DNA from: RHKX01 sp964641695
GTDB taxonomy: Bacteria; Actinomycetota; Thermoleophilia; Solirubrobacterales; 70-9
Assembly: GCA_964641695.1 (NCBI GenBank)
Contig: CAZXKG010000130.1
Coordinates: 1 to 6,855, forward strand
Length of the DNA stretch: 6,855 nt
Direction: 5' to 3'
Below, piece by piece: positions 5,766 through 6,855 of this stretch (the first letter of the stretch is position 1; every line of letters begins with the position of its first letter). A program made the position numbers and the translations under genes. Under the pieces are notes generated by a model. That model was not told where the DNA came from. It searched no databases and saw only the letters and a list, made by a program, of their open reading frames with translations.

Positions 5766-6680
5766 GTGGAAGCAAGCCATTCGCGCAAGTACCGGCTGCG
5801 CGCCGGCAGACCGGTGACCGCTGAGGTACGACGGGCCGCGGTGGGCCGAGCCGAGCGTGCGATCGAGCGTCTGCGCGACGAGCTCGATCACGATCCGGCG
5901 CGCGCTGTCCACGGTGCGCGCAAGGACCTGAAGAAGCTCCGGTCGCTGCTGCGTCTCGCCCGGGGTGGGATCGGCGGGCGTAAGCGACGCCGGATCAACG
6001 CGCAGCTTCGCGACGCGGGCCGGCTGCTCGCCGGAGCGCGCGACGCGCAGGTGATGCTCGACACCGTCGAGAAGCTCCGCCTCCGATATCCCACCGAGTT
6101 CCCTAATCATCTCACCGTCGACTTCGTCGGCATGCTGCGCGCGCGACAACGAGAGCGCGTGGGAGGGGGAGGCGATCAGGCCGAAGCGATCGAGCTGATC
6201 GAGCGGGCCCGGGTCGAGCTGGCCGATTGGGGGGTGAAGGGAGAGCGCTTCGAGATGCTCGAACCTGGGCTGCGGCGCGCCTACGAGCGCGGGCGCGCTG
6301 GGTTCGACGAGGTTGCTTCAGCCGATCGCCCGGATGACGAGGCGGTTCACGAGTGGCGCAAGCGGGTCAAGGACCACTGGTACCACGTCCGGCTCCTGGA
6401 ACCGGCTTGGCCGGCGCTCATGCGCGGTCTGGGCAGCGCAAGCGACGATCTCGCCGAGCTCCTCGGCGAACACCACGATCTCTCGGTCCTGATCGACGCC
6501 GCGCATGCGAACGAGGATGCATTCGGCGGCGGCGGTCGCAAGCAGCTCGTCGAGCTGGCCGAACGTCGCCAGGGCGAGCTGATCGAGCGGGCTGTGCCGC
6601 TCGGTCGCAAGCTGTACGCGGAGAAGCCGACGCTCTTCGTGCGCAGGATCCGCCGCTACACCGTCGGTGTCTATCCCTGA
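5766..6680 (+). CDS. CHAD-domain protein (predicted polyphosphate binding)
   Basis: CHAD domains are alpha-helical bundles with conserved histidines and basic residues that bind inorganic polyphosphate. The 304 residues show two helical repeats: the first with VHGARKDLKKLRSLLRL (His49) and a very basic GRKRRRINAQLRD, the second with VHEWRKRVKDHWYHVRLLEP (His195, His204, His207) and LLGEHHDLSVL (His236, His237). The paired VHxxRKxxKxxR words are the family signature. There is no N-terminal CYTH (triphosphatase) domain, and none is encoded next door. GTG at 5766 is the only start codon in this frame after the rnhA stop, but its GGAG sits directly against it, so initiation may be weak or leaderless. 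No membrane segment or signal peptide. A hairpin starts a few bases after the stop. Confidence 0.88.
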   Translation: MEASHSRKYRLRAGRPVTAEVRRAAVGRAERAIERLRDELDHDPARAVHGARKDLKKLRSLLRLARGGIGGRKRRRINAQLRDAGRLLAGARDAQVMLDTVEKLRLRYPTEFPNHLTVDFVGMLRARQRERVGGGGDQAEAIELIERARVELADWGVKGERFEMLEPGLRRAYERGRAGFDEVASADRPDDEAVHEWRKRVKDHWYHVRLLEPAWPALMRGLGSASDDLAELLGEHHDLSVLIDAAHANEDAFGGGGRKQLVELAERRQGELIERAVPLGRKLYAEKPTLFVRRIRRYTVGVYP

Positions 6681-6681
6681 A

Positions 6682-6707
6682 GGGGGCGGTGTCCAGGACA
6701 CCTCCCC
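6682..6707. repeat. Hairpin just after the CHAD gene stop
   Basis: GGTGTCC (6688-6694) and GGACACC (6696-6702) are perfect reverse complements around one central base, flanked by G-rich and C-rich runs that extend pairing with a bulge. It lies seven bases after the stop at 6680, so it could protect or end the message, but no T-run follows. GGTGTCCAG recurs at 6802-6810. Confidence 0.55.
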
Positions 6708-6751
6708 GCGCCACCTCGCGAGCGGAGATCGGCCTATCGCCGGAGTCGGCG

Positions 6752-6784
6752 CAGAGAAAGAGAAAGCCCGCTCGGGGGCGGGCT
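6752..6784 (-). terminator. Intrinsic terminator, minus-strand orientation
   Basis: AGCCCGC (6765-6771) and GCGGGCT (6778-6784) form a seven-pair GC stem with a six-base loop. Read on the minus strand the stem is followed by TTTCTCTTTCTC, a pyrimidine-rich tail typical of an intrinsic terminator. On the + strand the following bases (CTCCGAAAG) are a poor tail. It probably ends a convergent gene lying to the right of the window, and may partly stop transcripts from the CHAD side. Confidence 0.55.
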
Positions 6785-6801
6785 CTCCGAAAGCGGCTGA
6801 T

Positions 6802-6855
6802 GGTGTCCAGCGTCAGGACATATGTCACAGGTGATAGGTCACCGGTGAGTCGGGA
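6802..6855. repeat. Cluster of short palindromes at the right edge
   Basis: Three ten-base palindromes follow one another: GACATATGTC (6817-6826, perfect), TCACAGGTGA (6825-6834, one mismatched pair) and TCACCGGTGA (6839-6848, perfect). GTCACNGGTGA is a direct repeat with 14-base spacing (6824-6834 and 6838-6848). To the left, TGTCC (6804-6808) and GGACA (6816-6820) are inverted. The base composition is less GC-rich than the genes. It could be an operator region or the end of an insertion sequence cut by the window edge; I cannot tell which. Confidence 0.5.

Noticed and set aside
6418..6855. Minus-strand open frame running off the right edge
   Set aside because: Most of it is antisense to the CHAD gene and it passes through the terminator stem; it has no recognisable protein motif.

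Overview
The window is GC-rich, tightly packed chromosomal DNA from a bacterium, with every confident gene on the + strand. It is most plausibly an actinobacterium, and by inference a Thermoleophilia-like lineage (Solirubrobacterales or Gaiellales). The reasons are the high GC, an L,D-transpeptidase with a peptidoglycan-binding (VanW/YoaR-type) N-terminus, a XerC-like recombinase next to a WhiG/FliA sigma factor, two GTG starts, and at least one start that looks leaderless. The taxonomic call comes from gene content and composition, not from a marker gene.

Layout. Positions 2-1471 are the 3' part of ilvD (dihydroxy-acid dehydratase, branched-chain amino acid synthesis), cut by the window edge and interrupted by a run of ten Ns. 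Positions 1472-1723 are an unusual intergenic region with two copies of a repeat about 106 bp apart and long inverted repeats; the first copy begins on the last codons of ilvD. Positions 1724-2755 encode a membrane-anchored L,D-transpeptidase, and 2825-3775 a XerC/XerD-type tyrosine recombinase. Positions 3818-4594 encode a sigma-28 family factor of WhiG/FliA type, and 4630-5298 a protein of unknown function with an N-terminal four-cysteine zinc-ribbon-like motif. Positions 5295-5705 encode a compact type I RNase H that overlaps the previous gene by 4 bases, and 5766-6680 a CHAD-domain (polyphosphate-binding) protein. The last 175 bases hold no convincing gene. They contain a hairpin, a terminator-like structure that fits the minus strand best, and a cluster of short palindromes.

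How the genes fit together. Short same-strand spacings (69, 42, 35, -4 and 60 bases) from 1724 onward suggest one or two transcription units. The contents are mixed: cell wall cross-linking, chromosome dimer resolution, developmental or motility transcription control, RNA:DNA hybrid removal and polyphosphate binding. Only the zinc-ribbon gene and rnhA show real evidence of coupling, through their stop/start overlap.

I do not see a defence system, CRISPR array, complete mobile element or a clearly new system. The parts most worth a second look are the repeat element after ilvD, the unknown zinc-ribbon protein coupled to RNase H, and the palindrome cluster at the right edge.
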